A stretch of 64,000 bases of DNA, from contig CANPYM010000004.1 of the NCBI GenBank assembly GCA_947588685.1, positions 1 through 64,000 of the forward strand, read 5' to 3'. A program made the translations under genes and the position numbers. The notes beneath the pieces are model-generated. The model was not told the origin of the DNA. It saw only the letters and a list, made by a program, of their open reading frames with translations, and made no database searches. This stretch comes from an uncultured Bacilli bacterium. Its GTDB lineage: Bacteria > Bacillota_I > Bacilli_A > RF39 > UBA660. Below are positions 47,732 to 58,437 of the stretch, piece after piece (position 1 is the stretch's first letter; each line of letters opens with the position of its first letter).

Positions 47732-50700
47732 ATGAAAAATTTTAAAGAATTAGACAAACGCCCTGTTAGTGAAGTTGAAGATAGTATTAGAGCTTCTTGG
47801 GGTAGTATCAATGATATGCATAATAAACAAGTAGAAATGCATAAGGATGATGAGACTTTTGTCTTCTATGATGGGCCTGCCTTTGCTAATGGGTTCCCAG
47901 GCCTACATCATATGGTTAGTAAAAACCTTAAAGATGCCGTAACTAAATACCAAGTTATGAATGGTAAGAAAGTTATTCGTAAAATCGGTTGGGATACACA
48001 TGGCTTACCAATTGAAAATCACGTTGAGAAAAAACTTGGTATTTCATCTAAAAAAGAGATTGAAGAATTAGGTGTAGCTAAGTTTAATGAAGAATGCCGT
48101 CATAGTGTTCGGGAAAATGAATCAGCCTTTACTGATTTAACTAGTAAAATGGGTCAATTCTTTGATGTTGAACATCCATATTTAACTTATAAGAATGAAT
48201 ACATTGAAACCGAATGGTGGATTTTAAAACAGATGTATGAAAAAGATATGTTCTATGAAGGAACAAGGGTTGTACCTTATTGTCCACACTGTGGAACAGG
48301 GCTAGCTAGTCATGAGGTTGCGCAAAACTATCAAACTGATACCGCTATTACTGTTTATGTACCATTTAAAAAGAAAGACGAAGATGTATATTTCTTAGTT
48401 TGGACAACAACCCCTTGGACTTTAATTGCCAATGTCGCTTTATGTGTTCATCCTGATGAAGATTATGTTTTAGCTGAATCTAAAGGTCATAAGTTTATCT
48501 TAGCTAAAGCTTTACTTAGCCAAGTTTTAGGTGATGAAGCAACTGTTTTAGAAACATATAAAGGTAAAGATTTAGAATATGTTGAATATGAACAATTAAT
48601 TCCATCTTTTGATGTTGATAAAAAAGCTTTCTATGTAACGTGTGATGAATATGTAACGATGGAAGATGGTACGGGTATCGTTCATATTGCTCCAGCCTTT
48701 GGTGAGGATGATGCTAATGTCGGTAAGAAATATGATCTTCCATACTTAAATCCGGTTGGTAAAGATGGTTGCTACGTCGGGGGAATGTGGGATGGCCGTT
48801 TTGTTCACGATGTTAATGAAGACGTTGTTGAATATTTAAAGGCTAACGATAAGTTATTCCGTCGTCAAAAGATTAGCCACGAATATCCACATTGCTGGCG
48901 ATGTGATACACCACTTATCTATTATTCAATGCCAAGTTATTATATTAAAGTAAGTGAGATGACAGATGATCTTGTTAAGGCTAACGCTGAAGTTAATTGG
49001 TATCCAGCACACGTTGGTGAGAAAAGATTTGCTAACTGGTTAGCTAATGCTAGAGATTGGAATGTCTCACGGAGTCGTTATTGGGGTAGTCCAATCCCAT
49101 ACTTTAAGTGTGAATGTGGCTATAATCATATGGTTGGTTCGATTGCCGAATTAAAAGAAATGGCTACTAAAGGAATTGGTGATGACTTTGATTTACATAA
49201 ACCATATATTGATGAAGTTCATCTAAAATGTCCAAAATGTGGTGGGGAAATGACTAGAATACCAGATGTTTTGGATTGTTGGTTTGACTCTGGTTCTATG
49301 CCTTTTGCCCAATATCATTACCCATTTGAGAATAAAGAATTATGGGAAAGCCAATTCCCAGCTGATTTTATCTGTGAAGGAATCGATCAAACTAGAGGTT
49401 GGTTTTACACTTTACTTATCATTTCTGTCTTTGTCAAGGGTGTCTCACCATTTAAGAATGTTCTAGTAAACGATTTATTACTCGATGCTGAAGGTAAGAA
49501 AATGAGTAAATCACGTGGTAACATTGTCGAACCATTTACAACCATTAAAGACTATGGTGCTGACACAGTTAGATTCTATCTTCTTTATGTCTCACCAGTA
49601 TGGACGCCATTAAAGTTTGATATGGCTGGTTTAAAAGAAGTTTATTCAAAGTTCTTTAACCCATTAAAGAATACATATAGCTTCTTTGCTATGTACGCTA
49701 ATATCGATGCAATCGATACGGATGAATGCAATATTGAATATAGTAAAAGAGAAGAAATTGACCGGTGGTTATTATCTAAATATAATAAACTAGTTCGGGA
49801 TGTTAGAGCTGATTTTGATGAATATGATTTAAATAAAGTTGTTCATCATCTAGCTAACTTTGTATCTGATGATTTATCTAACTGGTATATTAGACGTAAT
49901 CGTAACCGTTTCTGGGGCAGTGAATTAGATGATTCTAAGAAGAGTGTTTACCGGACAACTTATGAAGTATTAACGAGCTTAGCTAAGTTAATCGCTCCAA
50001 TCACCCCATTCTTATCTGAGGAATTATATCGTAATTTAACTGGTGAAGAATCTGTTCATTTTGCTAGTTATCCTGTATGTGATGAGTCTTTAATTGATGA
50101 ACACGTTGAAGAAAGAATGGATCTTGTAAGAAGCTTAATTTCCGTTGGCCGTTTTGTTCGGGAAGAGACAAAAATTAAAGTTCGTCAACCACTTAAAGAA
50201 GCTCTAATTGATGGTAAAAATAAAGATTTAATTGAAGATTTAGTACCTTTAATTAGTGAAGAGTTAAATATTAAAGAAGTTCTATTTGTCGATGATTTAA
50301 ATGAATATATGAATATTTCTTTAAAACCTAACTTCAAAGAAGTGGGTAAAGTTTTAGGTTCTCTTATGAAAGAGTTCCAAGAAAAACTTGCATCTTTAAG
50401 CTTAGATGAAGTTAATCTTCTTCAAAAAGGCGAGACTATCAAGATGACTTTAGGTGGAGAGGAAAAAGAGATCACTCCTAATATGATTGATATTCGTATT
50501 TCTAGCAAGGAAGGCTTTAATGTCGGTATGGAAAACAATAATTTTATGATTATTGATACAACTTTAACTGATGACTTAATTTTAGAAGGTATTGCTAGAG
50601 AACTTGTTTCCAAAGTTCAAAACTTAAGAAAACAAAGTGATTTTGAAATAACCGATCGCATTAAACTATATTATCATAGTGATGATTTAGTTAATGAAGC

Positions 50701-50827
50701 TATCAATAACTTCAAAGACTTCATTATGGGAGAAACTTTATCTTTAGAGTTAAATGAAAGTGATGACGCTAAAGAAGAGTTTGATTTAAATGGTCATACT
50801 TGCTTAATTAAAATTGAAAAAGCTTAA
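47732..50827 (+). CDS. ileS: Isoleucyl-tRNA synthetase
   Basis: 'DGPAFANGFPGLHHMVSKNLKD', 'GWDTHGLPIENHVEK', 'KMSKSRGN'. Confidence 0.96.
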   Translation: MKNFKELDKRPVSEVEDSIRASWGSINDMHNKQVEMHKDDETFVFYDGPAFANGFPGLHHMVSKNLKDAVTKYQVMNGKKVIRKIGWDTHGLPIENHVEKKLGISSKKEIEELGVAKFNEECRHSVRENESAFTDLTSKMGQFFDVEHPYLTYKNEYIETEWWILKQMYEKDMFYEGTRVVPYCPHCGTGLASHEVAQNYQTDTAITVYVPFKKKDEDVYFLVWTTTPWTLIANVALCVHPDEDYVLAESKGHKFILAKALLSQVLGDEATVLETYKGKDLEYVEYEQLIPSFDVDKKAFYVTCDEYVTMEDGTGIVHIAPAFGEDDANVGKKYDLPYLNPVGKDGCYVGGMWDGRFVHDVNEDVVEYLKANDKLFRRQKISHEYPHCWRCDTPLIYYSMPSYYIKVSEMTDDLVKANAEVNWYPAHVGEKRFANWLANARDWNVSRSRYWGSPIPYFKCECGYNHMVGSIAELKEMATKGIGDDFDLHKPYIDEVHLKCPKCGGEMTRIPDVLDCWFDSGSMPFAQYHYPFENKELWESQFPADFICEGIDQTRGWFYTLLIISVFVKGVSPFKNVLVNDLLLDAEGKKMSKSRGNIVEPFTTIKDYGADTVRFYLLYVSPVWTPLKFDMAGLKEVYSKFFNPLKNTYSFFAMYANIDAIDTDECNIEYSKREEIDRWLLSKYNKLVRDVRADFDEYDLNKVVHHLANFVSDDLSNWYIRRNRNRFWGSELDDSKKSVYRTTYEVLTSLAKLIAPITPFLSEELYRNLTGEESVHFASYPVCDESLIDEHVEERMDLVRSLISVGRFVREETKIKVRQPLKEALIDGKNKDLIEDLVPLISEELNIKEVLFVDDLNEYMNISLKPNFKEVGKVLGSLMKEFQEKLASLSLDEVNLLQKGETIKMTLGGEEKEITPNMIDIRISSKEGFNVGMENNNFMIIDTTLTDDLILEGIARELVSKVQNLRKQSDFEITDRIKLYYHSDDLVNEAINNFKDFIMGETLSLELNESDDAKEEFDLNGHTCLIKIEKA

Positions 50828-50832
50828 TATAA

Positions 50833-50866
50833 AAGCTAACCTGAAATTGTCTAAGGTTAGCTTTTT
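50833..50866 (+). terminator. ileS terminator
   Basis: GCTAACCT-GAAATTGTCTA-AGGTTAGCTTTTTT. Confidence 0.75.
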
Positions 50867-50872
50867 TGATAT

Positions 50873-51038
50873 CATTTAGTATTCAACTTAAAGACCATCG
50901 CTATGTTGAATATCTTATTATTTTATATACTATAATTTTATCATATATAATTAATCATTACAACGATTATCATCTTTTATTGCTTTAAATTTCACAAAAA
51001 AACTTAAAGATTTAAGTCTTTAAGTTGAATACTAAATG
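50873..51038. repeat. 166-bp segment bounded by perfect 23-bp inverted repeats
   Basis: CATTTAGTATTCAACTTAAAGAC (50873-50895) and GTCTTTAAGTTGAATACTAAATG (51016-51038). Confidence 0.9.
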
Positions 51039-51187
51039 GTTAGTTAATATTAGTACAATATAAAGTTATGATATAAACAACTTAAGTATAAAAATTAAAT
51101 TACCGGTAATAAATAAATATAGTAATAAATAATATCTAACCAAATTATTTAAAACTTTAGCTGATGAAGATTTGGAGTGGATAATAA

Positions 51188-54100
51188 ATGCTGAAAAGAA
51201 GAAAAATTAAAAGAAAATGGATAAATATTTCTCTAGCAATTCTTTTAGTAGCGCTTATTTTAACAGGTACGGGGATAGTGGTTAATGTCACTAATTTTTT
51301 AAGTGGTCAAAAGTTAAGTGGTAATAACTTTGGTAATCGTTTAGTTGATCCTAATACAATGGATTCATATAAAGACGAATTATTGAATGATAAGAATGGA
51401 TCACGTTATGCTGGAAGAATTTGGTCGGATAAGACTACCCTTTTAGATAAAGTTGATCTTGATATGGAAACAGATGGAATCTCTAAAACAATTAATGGCA
51501 ATTCAGAGTTCATTCAAGTCTTTTCTACTTTAGGAAGTAGTGAGCAAAAGGTTGATGTAATTAAAAATCCATTAGATTTGGTAATTGCGATTGATTTGTC
51601 ATCTTCAATGGGGCGTGATTCTGTCGATGATGGTTGGACACCGGAGGATCAAAATATTAGACTTTCTCACTCCCGAATTTATGCTACTGTTCAGGCTGTT
51701 AATGAAGCTATTGATGCTTTAATGGAGAAAAATCCTGAAAATCGTATTGCGGTTATTGGATATGGCGCTAATGCGACGGTCTTACTACCTTTAGGGCAAT
51801 ATAAGCGAAATGAGAAAGCTGATTATATAACAATTGAAGGTCTTCGTAGCGTTTTTGGTGATAATCCTAATGCTGATGGAAAGTTTACTTATCAAGCTGA
51901 TTGTTTTTTTGAACTTTCAATCAATGCTTTAAAGAAAAATGGGAATACTTATGATCCAATTCAAAAAAAGATTACTAATCATCCTGATGTTGTTAGTGGA
52001 AATGGGGCTCAAGAAACAATTGGCTTTCTTACTAATATGCAAGGTGGCATTTATCTTGGCCTTAATGAATTAACTTCAACCGAAGAAGCTACATATACAA
52101 CAGAACAAAATGGTAAAAGAATAACTATTGCAAGAATACCTGCCATCTTTATTATGACTGATGGTGGTTCTAATTTTGCCTTTAGAAAAGAAGGCGATAA
52201 TCCTAAAATACCTGATAATAAAGGTGATGAATGGTATAACGTTTATATCCCTGAACCAAGCCTTGCCGATCAATATATTTATTTTGGTTATCCTGATGCA
52301 AACGCTAGTGGTGTTTTATACTCTAATGATTCAAGTATTGATGGCGCACCAGGTATTATCTTAGAAAACTTGCTAACTTCTTCATATATGAAGTTAAAAG
52401 TTGAAAAACATTATACAGCTTTACAAAAGAAGGCTGGAATTAGTGATGCTAAAGCAAAACTTAATGTTCAAACGATTGGTGTTGATTTAAAAGATACACC
52501 AGCTTGGGCAAGATCAAGATTGTATATTTCATTGGATCCTGAAAATTATTTTAAAGAAGATTTAACTACTGATAATGATAAGTTCCTTTCTGAAACAGAA
52601 ATTGAAACAGTTATGAAAGATACTTTAGATAGTTGGAATATTTTGAAGCAAAAACAAAGTACCAAAGTTAAAATAGGTTTTATGCAAAAGCCAAAAGATC
52701 CTGATAAATATATAAATATTGCGCCAATTCCAGAAGAAGGTATCGGTTCTGGTGAAGAGAAGATAACGATGGATGAGGTTATTGAAAATATTAATTATGC
52801 TGATAATTTTAGTGATATATCTAGTAATGGTGGTCAACTAGAACAGTTATTCCTTAATGTTATTCAGAACCTTGATGGTGAGGCTTCTAGTCCAATTAGT
52901 GGAACTAACGAAGCTGGTGTTAGCGATTCTTTAATGTATTCAGACCCAATGGGTAAATATATGGAAATTAAAAGAAATGGTCTCACCATTGATGGCGAAA
53001 AGTATGATATGAGCTTACTTTTGTTTGGTAAATTACATAATATGCGTAAAGCTGCCGTTTATGATTATACATTCAATAGCACCCACAGAGGTCCAAATCA
53101 TAACAGTGATGATATGGCTTTAGGCTTTACTAGTGGTTGGTATGATAAAGAAGGAAATTATCTAGAAGATGGTGGATCTTGGGATAAGGGTGATACTTAT
53201 TATGCTGATGTTACCCAAGTTCAAAAATATATTCCAACTTTAGATGAGTCAAGTAATATTACCCCAAAACAAAAGAAAACTATTTATACTTTGTATAGTT
53301 TTGTTGATAAAGAAGACGAAGAACAAATTAATCCATCATATGAAGATGAAAGCGTCAAATATAAAGTTAATGATATTCGGGTTTGGACAGAGTATACGGG
53401 TAATTATGTCGATGAAGATCCAAGCGCTAACCCTAACTTAGGTTTCGATGAAGCTTTATATGTTAATATTCCAACGACAGCTTTACCACTTCAAATGGTT
53501 AAACTATATGTTGAAAGTGATGGCAGCATTTCTGATTATCAAACGAATTTAAATAACTATATAGCCTCAACACCACTTCGTTTATTTTATAGTGTTGGTG
53601 TTTCATCACAAGTTATGACTGAAGATGGCTTAGATCTTGATTTAGCTAAAATAAATCAAGAATACATTCAAAAAAATAAAGTTAATGACACAATTAGATT
53701 TTATGCCAATTATTATAGTAATACGAAGTATGATGGTTATTTAACTGATACTGAGGTAGAACGAACAAGGGGAGATGCTAGTGTTAGTTTTTCACCAAGT
53801 GCTACTAATCGTTATTATACATATCAAAAGCCATTACCATTATATGAAATGGCTATCAGTGATATACCGGATGAAAATGGCTTATATAAATCTCTTGAAT
53901 TAGGTACTAAAGAAGAATACGAATTATTTAAAAGTACCCATAAAACAATATCTAATAGTTCATCATTTGATGATAATAAATGGTATTATATCGTTGTTGA
54001 TTATTATATGCCAGGAAAAAGTGAAGCTATGCATTTAGCTGTTCCAAGAGAAGGTAAAGAGTTTGGCTCTGGTATCGGTGATGGAACTATTAAAAAGGGT

Positions 54101-57100
54101 GAATATTTAGAGTGGTATAGTGAAAAGACTGATACTTCGGCTACCTTTGATGCTTCCGAGGAAGCACCAAGTGATGCAGATGATTATGTTATTGCTACGC
54201 GTCCTGGTGGTTTAAGAGTCGGCGATTTAGCGCAAAATCTAAGAGGTAAGACGAATAATGCAACCCAAACAGCTTATAATTATTATTTACCAACGATAAG
54301 TTCATCAACAAGTGGCTTTAAGACGCGCGATAATAATGTTATTATTAATATTTTCTTAGGAAATAATGGTCGTTTGGATGTTAATGATTCTCTTATGATG
54401 ATTGCTAAAGAAGTAAAGACTGATACATTCAGTGAAAAGACTATCGATAGATCACGTGATTATCAATTTGAAGTTAAAATTGATGGCCATGAAGGGGATT
54501 ATAGTGCGATTAAAATGTATAAAAACCCTTATAGTAATGAATGGCAACTTCGCCTTAGTACCATTGATATCCTAACTGATAATGATGGTTTCTTACAAGA
54601 TAAGGATACGAAGTTATATGTTTATGAAGATGGTGGCCAACAGTATTACGTTTATATCGGTGATAATGAAATAGATGGTGATACCGGTGGCGATGATGTT
54701 TTTAGAGTATATTCAGCTCCTGATAATGATAATCACATTGAACTAACGAAATCGGGAATGACAACTTATGTAACCGATCCAAATACGATTGATGGCGCTA
54801 CTGCATTAAATAAATATAAAGCGGTTGATGATAATCATACTTTAGGCTCAATTGATTTTTGGATTGATAAAGTATACTTAATTCCAACCAATATTGTTGA
54901 TGAAAAAACTTGGAATCATTCATTAGAAGGTTATAAAACATTAACAGAGTTTGTTGTGGCACATTTGGATTCTATGAAAAAGGGTGTTGATGAATTAACA
55001 ACATCATATAAAACAGAAACAACATATTTAACAACGACCCTTAAATTTGGTTATACTGCTCAAAACAAACCAGAAACAAAACCAAATAGTTGGACCGATG
55101 ATGAATGGGATAGTCAAAAAGAACATATTGCTAAATTAGTTTTAAAAGATAATGAAGGGATTATGTTATCAGGACTAAAATCCGGCGTAAACTATGAGAC
55201 TGTAGAAGAGATAACAAATAAAGATAATAAAGAAGGATATTATTTTGAAGAGATTAAACTAGGTGAAGAAGATATGGCCACGATAACTGATAAGACGGTT
55301 AAAGGAAGAGTAAACGCAAATTATATTGATGAAGTAGAATACATTAACCGCTATTATGCACCGACTAGTTTAGCTATTAAAAAGACCGTTAGTGGTTTAT
55401 TAGGTGAGAAAGAAAAAGACTGGACGTTTGATCTTACTATTACCTTACCACCTTCTGCTGTCATTCTTGATAGTTATGATTATCATTATGATGTAATTGA
55501 TGGTGTTACAAAAAGAGCTGATGGTAAGATAACTTTTGAAAGTCTTACTGACAATCATTATTTAGCTCATCTATCTATTAAACATGGTGAGACACTTGTA
55601 ATTGAAGGTCTTCCTGAAGGAACAACCTATGAAGTTAGTGAAAATGATGCTAATCAGAATGGATATGTAACAACATCATTAAATGAAGTAGGTACACTAA
55701 GGCCTACTCAAACTGATGTAAGTTTTGAAAATAGTAAAATTGCTAAAAGCGATTTAACAATTACTAAAGAAGTTCAGGGCTTGTTAGGCGATAAAGAAAA
55801 AGAATGGGAATTTGAAGTTACTTTAAAGCCAAGCATAGAACAAGACTTCCCAACGAATTATGTCTATACTGGTACTAAGAATGGTACATTGGAATTAACT
55901 CCAAAAGAAGATGCTTATGTTGGTAAAATAACTTTGAAACACAATGATACAATTACTATTAAAGATATTCCTGAAAATACAACTTATGAAATAAAAGAGT
56001 TAGATGCTTCAAAGGATGGATACATTAGTAATGCTCAAAATGCAACCGGTCTTATCAAGGGCGAAGGCGTTTATGAAGTTCGCTTTACGAATATTAAATA
56101 TGAACGTCATAGTCTTACTATATCTAAAGAAGTAACTGGTAGCGCTGGTGATAAGAATAAAAATTGGAAGTTTAAAATCGTCTTCACACCAGATACAGAT
56201 GTCATTTTTGATAAAAGCTATCCATATGATGGTGGTACTTTAGAGCTAACGGAAAAAGATGGAAAGTATACAGGTGAAATAACTTTAAGACATAACGAGA
56301 GTATAACAATTAAAAATATTCCAGAACGAACTAATTATGACATTGAAGAAGTAGAAGCTAATGCAAACGATTATCAGACATTTATAACAGGTAATCAAAG
56401 TGGAATTATGAATGATGATGTGACCGTTAAATATACAAATCGTAAATTATCAAAACAAGATTTAACGATATCTAAAGAAGTAACGGGAGCATGGGCTAAT
56501 AAAGATAAAGAGTGGACTTTTACAGTTAAACTTACGCCTAGTAAAGATGTTTATCTAAATGGTTTTTATCATTATGAAGGCAGTAAAGAAGGCGAGATGG
56601 AGTTAACTAATAATTCGGGTATCTATACAGGTAAAATTACTTTAAAAAGTGGGGAGAGTATAACACTTAAAGAAATACCTGAAGGAACAGCTTACGAAGT
56701 TAGCGAAGATGACGCCAATACTGACGGGTATACGACAAGAGTAACAGGGGATACTAAAGGTGTATTAACTTTCAATACCCCAACGCCACATATAGCTTTT
56801 GAAAATATTAAATTATCAAAGCATAGTTTAACAATATCAAAAGAAGTAGCTGGTGGCGCCAGTGATCCTGATAAAGAATGGACTTTTAGCCTTACTTTAA
56901 CTAGTAAAGATGGTGTTACACTATTAGATAGCTATCCTATTTTAGGTGGTAATACAGCCAGTGAAGTAAGTGTTATTGATGAAAAACGTTTAACACTAGA
57001 AAAAGAAAGTGATACTAAAGCTAAAGCAACCTTTAAATTAAAGGGTGGTCAATCGATAACTATCAATGATTTACCAGAAGGTACAACTTATGAGGTTAAA

Positions 57101-58423
57101 GAACTAGAAGCCAATACTGAAGGCTATGACACTAGAATTACTGGTGATGAAAAAGGTGTTTTAGAAAATGTGGATACCAAGTCCGTTAAGTATGTTAACC
57201 ATAAAGCACTTAAATACGATCTATCTATTGGTAAAGTTGTAAAAGGTGGAGCTGGTGAAAAAGATGCATCTTGGACCTTTAATATTACATTGACACCAAT
57301 GGATGGGGAAGAACTATTAACTACTTATCTTGTTGAGGGTATTGAGCCAAGTCTTATCAGTTTAACCCGTACCGAAGATGGCTATAAAGGCTCATTATCA
57401 TTAAAACATGGTGATACAGCAACGATTAAAGGTATACCTGAAAATACGGGTTTTAAAATTGAAGAAGAAGAAGCCAATAAAAATGGATATATAACTGAAG
57501 TAAATAACCCTAATACAGGTATACTAGATAAGCAGTTAGATCCAATAATCTTTACTAATACTAAACTAGCTAAATATAATTTAACAATTGTTAAAACTGT
57601 TAAAGGTAATTTGGGTGACAAAGATAAAGAGTGGACCTTTAAAGTTTTATTAACCCCACCAACAATTAAAGATTTAGATAAAGAATATGCTTACACTAAA
57701 GAAGATGCTCACGGAACTAATTTAGATGGTAAGATGTCTTTAAATAAAGTATCAGATCATTATGAGGGTGAGATAAGCATAAAAGATCAAGAAAAAATAA
57801 CCATTAAAGATTTGCCAGAAGGAGCGACATATCAAGTTGTGGAACAAGGTGCTGAAGATGATGGTTATAAGGTAGCCACCGGTAACGATAATGGTATTTT
57901 AAATGATCATCAAATGGTAAAAGTTACTAATACCAAAGTTTCATATCATGATTTGCAAATTGAATCGCATTTAAAGGGTAATAATTCAGATCCTGAAATC
58001 GAATGGGATGTTGAAGTAACATTAACACCATCTTCTGATAGTGGATTAGAAGATAGTTATGTATGGGTTGATGATGATGGTGTATCACATCTTCTTCCAT
58101 TAACACCAAACGATGATGGAACTTATACAGGCCACTTATCTTTAAAAGGTAATAGTCATGGAACAATTAAGGATTTACCATATGGAACAACCTATGAAGT
58201 TAAAGTTCAAAATGCTAATCAAGACGGTCATAAGACAACCATTGATGAGAATAGTGGTGTTTTATCAGAAAATATGGAGGTTACTTTTACAAATGAGCGT
58301 AATTTGAAAATACCAAATACCTTAGATGATATTATGAAATATATAATTATCTTTGTTATGGCTCTAATAATTAGTAGCTGTGGTCTATATTTATATTTAC
58401 AAAAAAGAGGAACTAACAATTAA
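51188..58423 (+). CDS. Giant surface-anchored protein: VWA domain plus 8 tandem Cna-B/SpaA-like repeats and C-terminal TM anchor
   Basis: N-terminal TM; 'DLVIAIDLSSSMGRDS' MIDAS; eight repeats beginning 'LTISKEVxGxxGDKxKxWxFxVxLTP'; C-term IPNTLDD-hydrophobic-KRG. Confidence 0.85.
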   Translation: MLKRRKIKRKWINISLAILLVALILTGTGIVVNVTNFLSGQKLSGNNFGNRLVDPNTMDSYKDELLNDKNGSRYAGRIWSDKTTLLDKVDLDMETDGISKTINGNSEFIQVFSTLGSSEQKVDVIKNPLDLVIAIDLSSSMGRDSVDDGWTPEDQNIRLSHSRIYATVQAVNEAIDALMEKNPENRIAVIGYGANATVLLPLGQYKRNEKADYITIEGLRSVFGDNPNADGKFTYQADCFFELSINALKKNGNTYDPIQKKITNHPDVVSGNGAQETIGFLTNMQGGIYLGLNELTSTEEATYTTEQNGKRITIARIPAIFIMTDGGSNFAFRKEGDNPKIPDNKGDEWYNVYIPEPSLADQYIYFGYPDANASGVLYSNDSSIDGAPGIILENLLTSSYMKLKVEKHYTALQKKAGISDAKAKLNVQTIGVDLKDTPAWARSRLYISLDPENYFKEDLTTDNDKFLSETEIETVMKDTLDSWNILKQKQSTKVKIGFMQKPKDPDKYINIAPIPEEGIGSGEEKITMDEVIENINYADNFSDISSNGGQLEQLFLNVIQNLDGEASSPISGTNEAGVSDSLMYSDPMGKYMEIKRNGLTIDGEKYDMSLLLFGKLHNMRKAAVYDYTFNSTHRGPNHNSDDMALGFTSGWYDKEGNYLEDGGSWDKGDTYYADVTQVQKYIPTLDESSNITPKQKKTIYTLYSFVDKEDEEQINPSYEDESVKYKVNDIRVWTEYTGNYVDEDPSANPNLGFDEALYVNIPTTALPLQMVKLYVESDGSISDYQTNLNNYIASTPLRLFYSVGVSSQVMTEDGLDLDLAKINQEYIQKNKVNDTIRFYANYYSNTKYDGYLTDTEVERTRGDASVSFSPSATNRYYTYQKPLPLYEMAISDIPDENGLYKSLELGTKEEYELFKSTHKTISNSSSFDDNKWYYIVVDYYMPGKSEAMHLAVPREGKEFGSGIGDGTIKKGEYLEWYSEKTDTSATFDASEEAPSDADDYVIATRPGGLRVGDLAQNLRGKTNNATQTAYNYYLPTISSSTSGFKTRDNNVIINIFLGNNGRLDVNDSLMMIAKEVKTDTFSEKTIDRSRDYQFEVKIDGHEGDYSAIKMYKNPYSNEWQLRLSTIDILTDNDGFLQDKDTKLYVYEDGGQQYYVYIGDNEIDGDTGGDDVFRVYSAPDNDNHIELTKSGMTTYVTDPNTIDGATALNKYKAVDDNHTLGSIDFWIDKVYLIPTNIVDEKTWNHSLEGYKTLTEFVVAHLDSMKKGVDELTTSYKTETTYLTTTLKFGYTAQNKPETKPNSWTDDEWDSQKEHIAKLVLKDNEGIMLSGLKSGVNYETVEEITNKDNKEGYYFEEIKLGEEDMATITDKTVKGRVNANYIDEVEYINRYYAPTSLAIKKTVSGLLGEKEKDWTFDLTITLPPSAVILDSYDYHYDVIDGVTKRADGKITFESLTDNHYLAHLSIKHGETLVIEGLPEGTTYEVSENDANQNGYVTTSLNEVGTLRPTQTDVSFENSKIAKSDLTITKEVQGLLGDKEKEWEFEVTLKPSIEQDFPTNYVYTGTKNGTLELTPKEDAYVGKITLKHNDTITIKDIPENTTYEIKELDASKDGYISNAQNATGLIKGEGVYEVRFTNIKYERHSLTISKEVTGSAGDKNKNWKFKIVFTPDTDVIFDKSYPYDGGTLELTEKDGKYTGEITLRHNESITIKNIPERTNYDIEEVEANANDYQTFITGNQSGIMNDDVTVKYTNRKLSKQDLTISKEVTGAWANKDKEWTFTVKLTPSKDVYLNGFYHYEGSKEGEMELTNNSGIYTGKITLKSGESITLKEIPEGTAYEVSEDDANTDGYTTRVTGDTKGVLTFNTPTPHIAFENIKLSKHSLTISKEVAGGASDPDKEWTFSLTLTSKDGVTLLDSYPILGGNTASEVSVIDEKRLTLEKESDTKAKATFKLKGGQSITINDLPEGTTYEVKELEANTEGYDTRITGDEKGVLENVDTKSVKYVNHKALKYDLSIGKVVKGGAGEKDASWTFNITLTPMDGEELLTTYLVEGIEPSLISLTRTEDGYKGSLSLKHGDTATIKGIPENTGFKIEEEEANKNGYITEVNNPNTGILDKQLDPIIFTNTKLAKYNLTIVKTVKGNLGDKDKEWTFKVLLTPPTIKDLDKEYAYTKEDAHGTNLDGKMSLNKVSDHYEGEISIKDQEKITIKDLPEGATYQVVEQGAEDDGYKVATGNDNGILNDHQMVKVTNTKVSYHDLQIESHLKGNNSDPEIEWDVEVTLTPSSDSGLEDSYVWVDDDGVSHLLPLTPNDDGTYTGHLSLKGNSHGTIKDLPYGTTYEVKVQNANQDGHKTTIDENSGVLSENMEVTFTNERNLKIPNTLDDIMKYIIIFVMALIISSCGLYLYLQKRGTNN
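55361..58306 (+). repeat. Eight tandem protein repeats of about 115-130 aa
   Basis: Repeat starts near 55361, 55747, 56104, 56453, 56819, 57211, 57571, 57941; each contains TYEVxExxANxxGY and ends TNxK-like. Confidence 0.85.
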
Positions 58424-58437
58424 GTTCCTTTTTTAAA
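58408..58437 (+). terminator. Terminator of surface protein gene
   Basis: AGGAACT-AACAATTA-AGTTCCTTTTTT. Confidence 0.65.

Noticed and set aside
50873-51038. 23-bp inverted repeat read as a simple transcription terminator
   Set aside because: Loop of about 120 nt and no T-run after the right arm; ileS already has its own terminator at 50833-50866.
52076-53441. Several 65-70-aa ORFs within the giant surface gene
   Set aside because: Alternate-frame or antisense ORFs inside a continuous 2411-codon gene.
57382-58419. Minus-strand ORFs in the surface protein repeat region
   Set aside because: Antisense to repeated coding sequence; no RBS or recognisable product.
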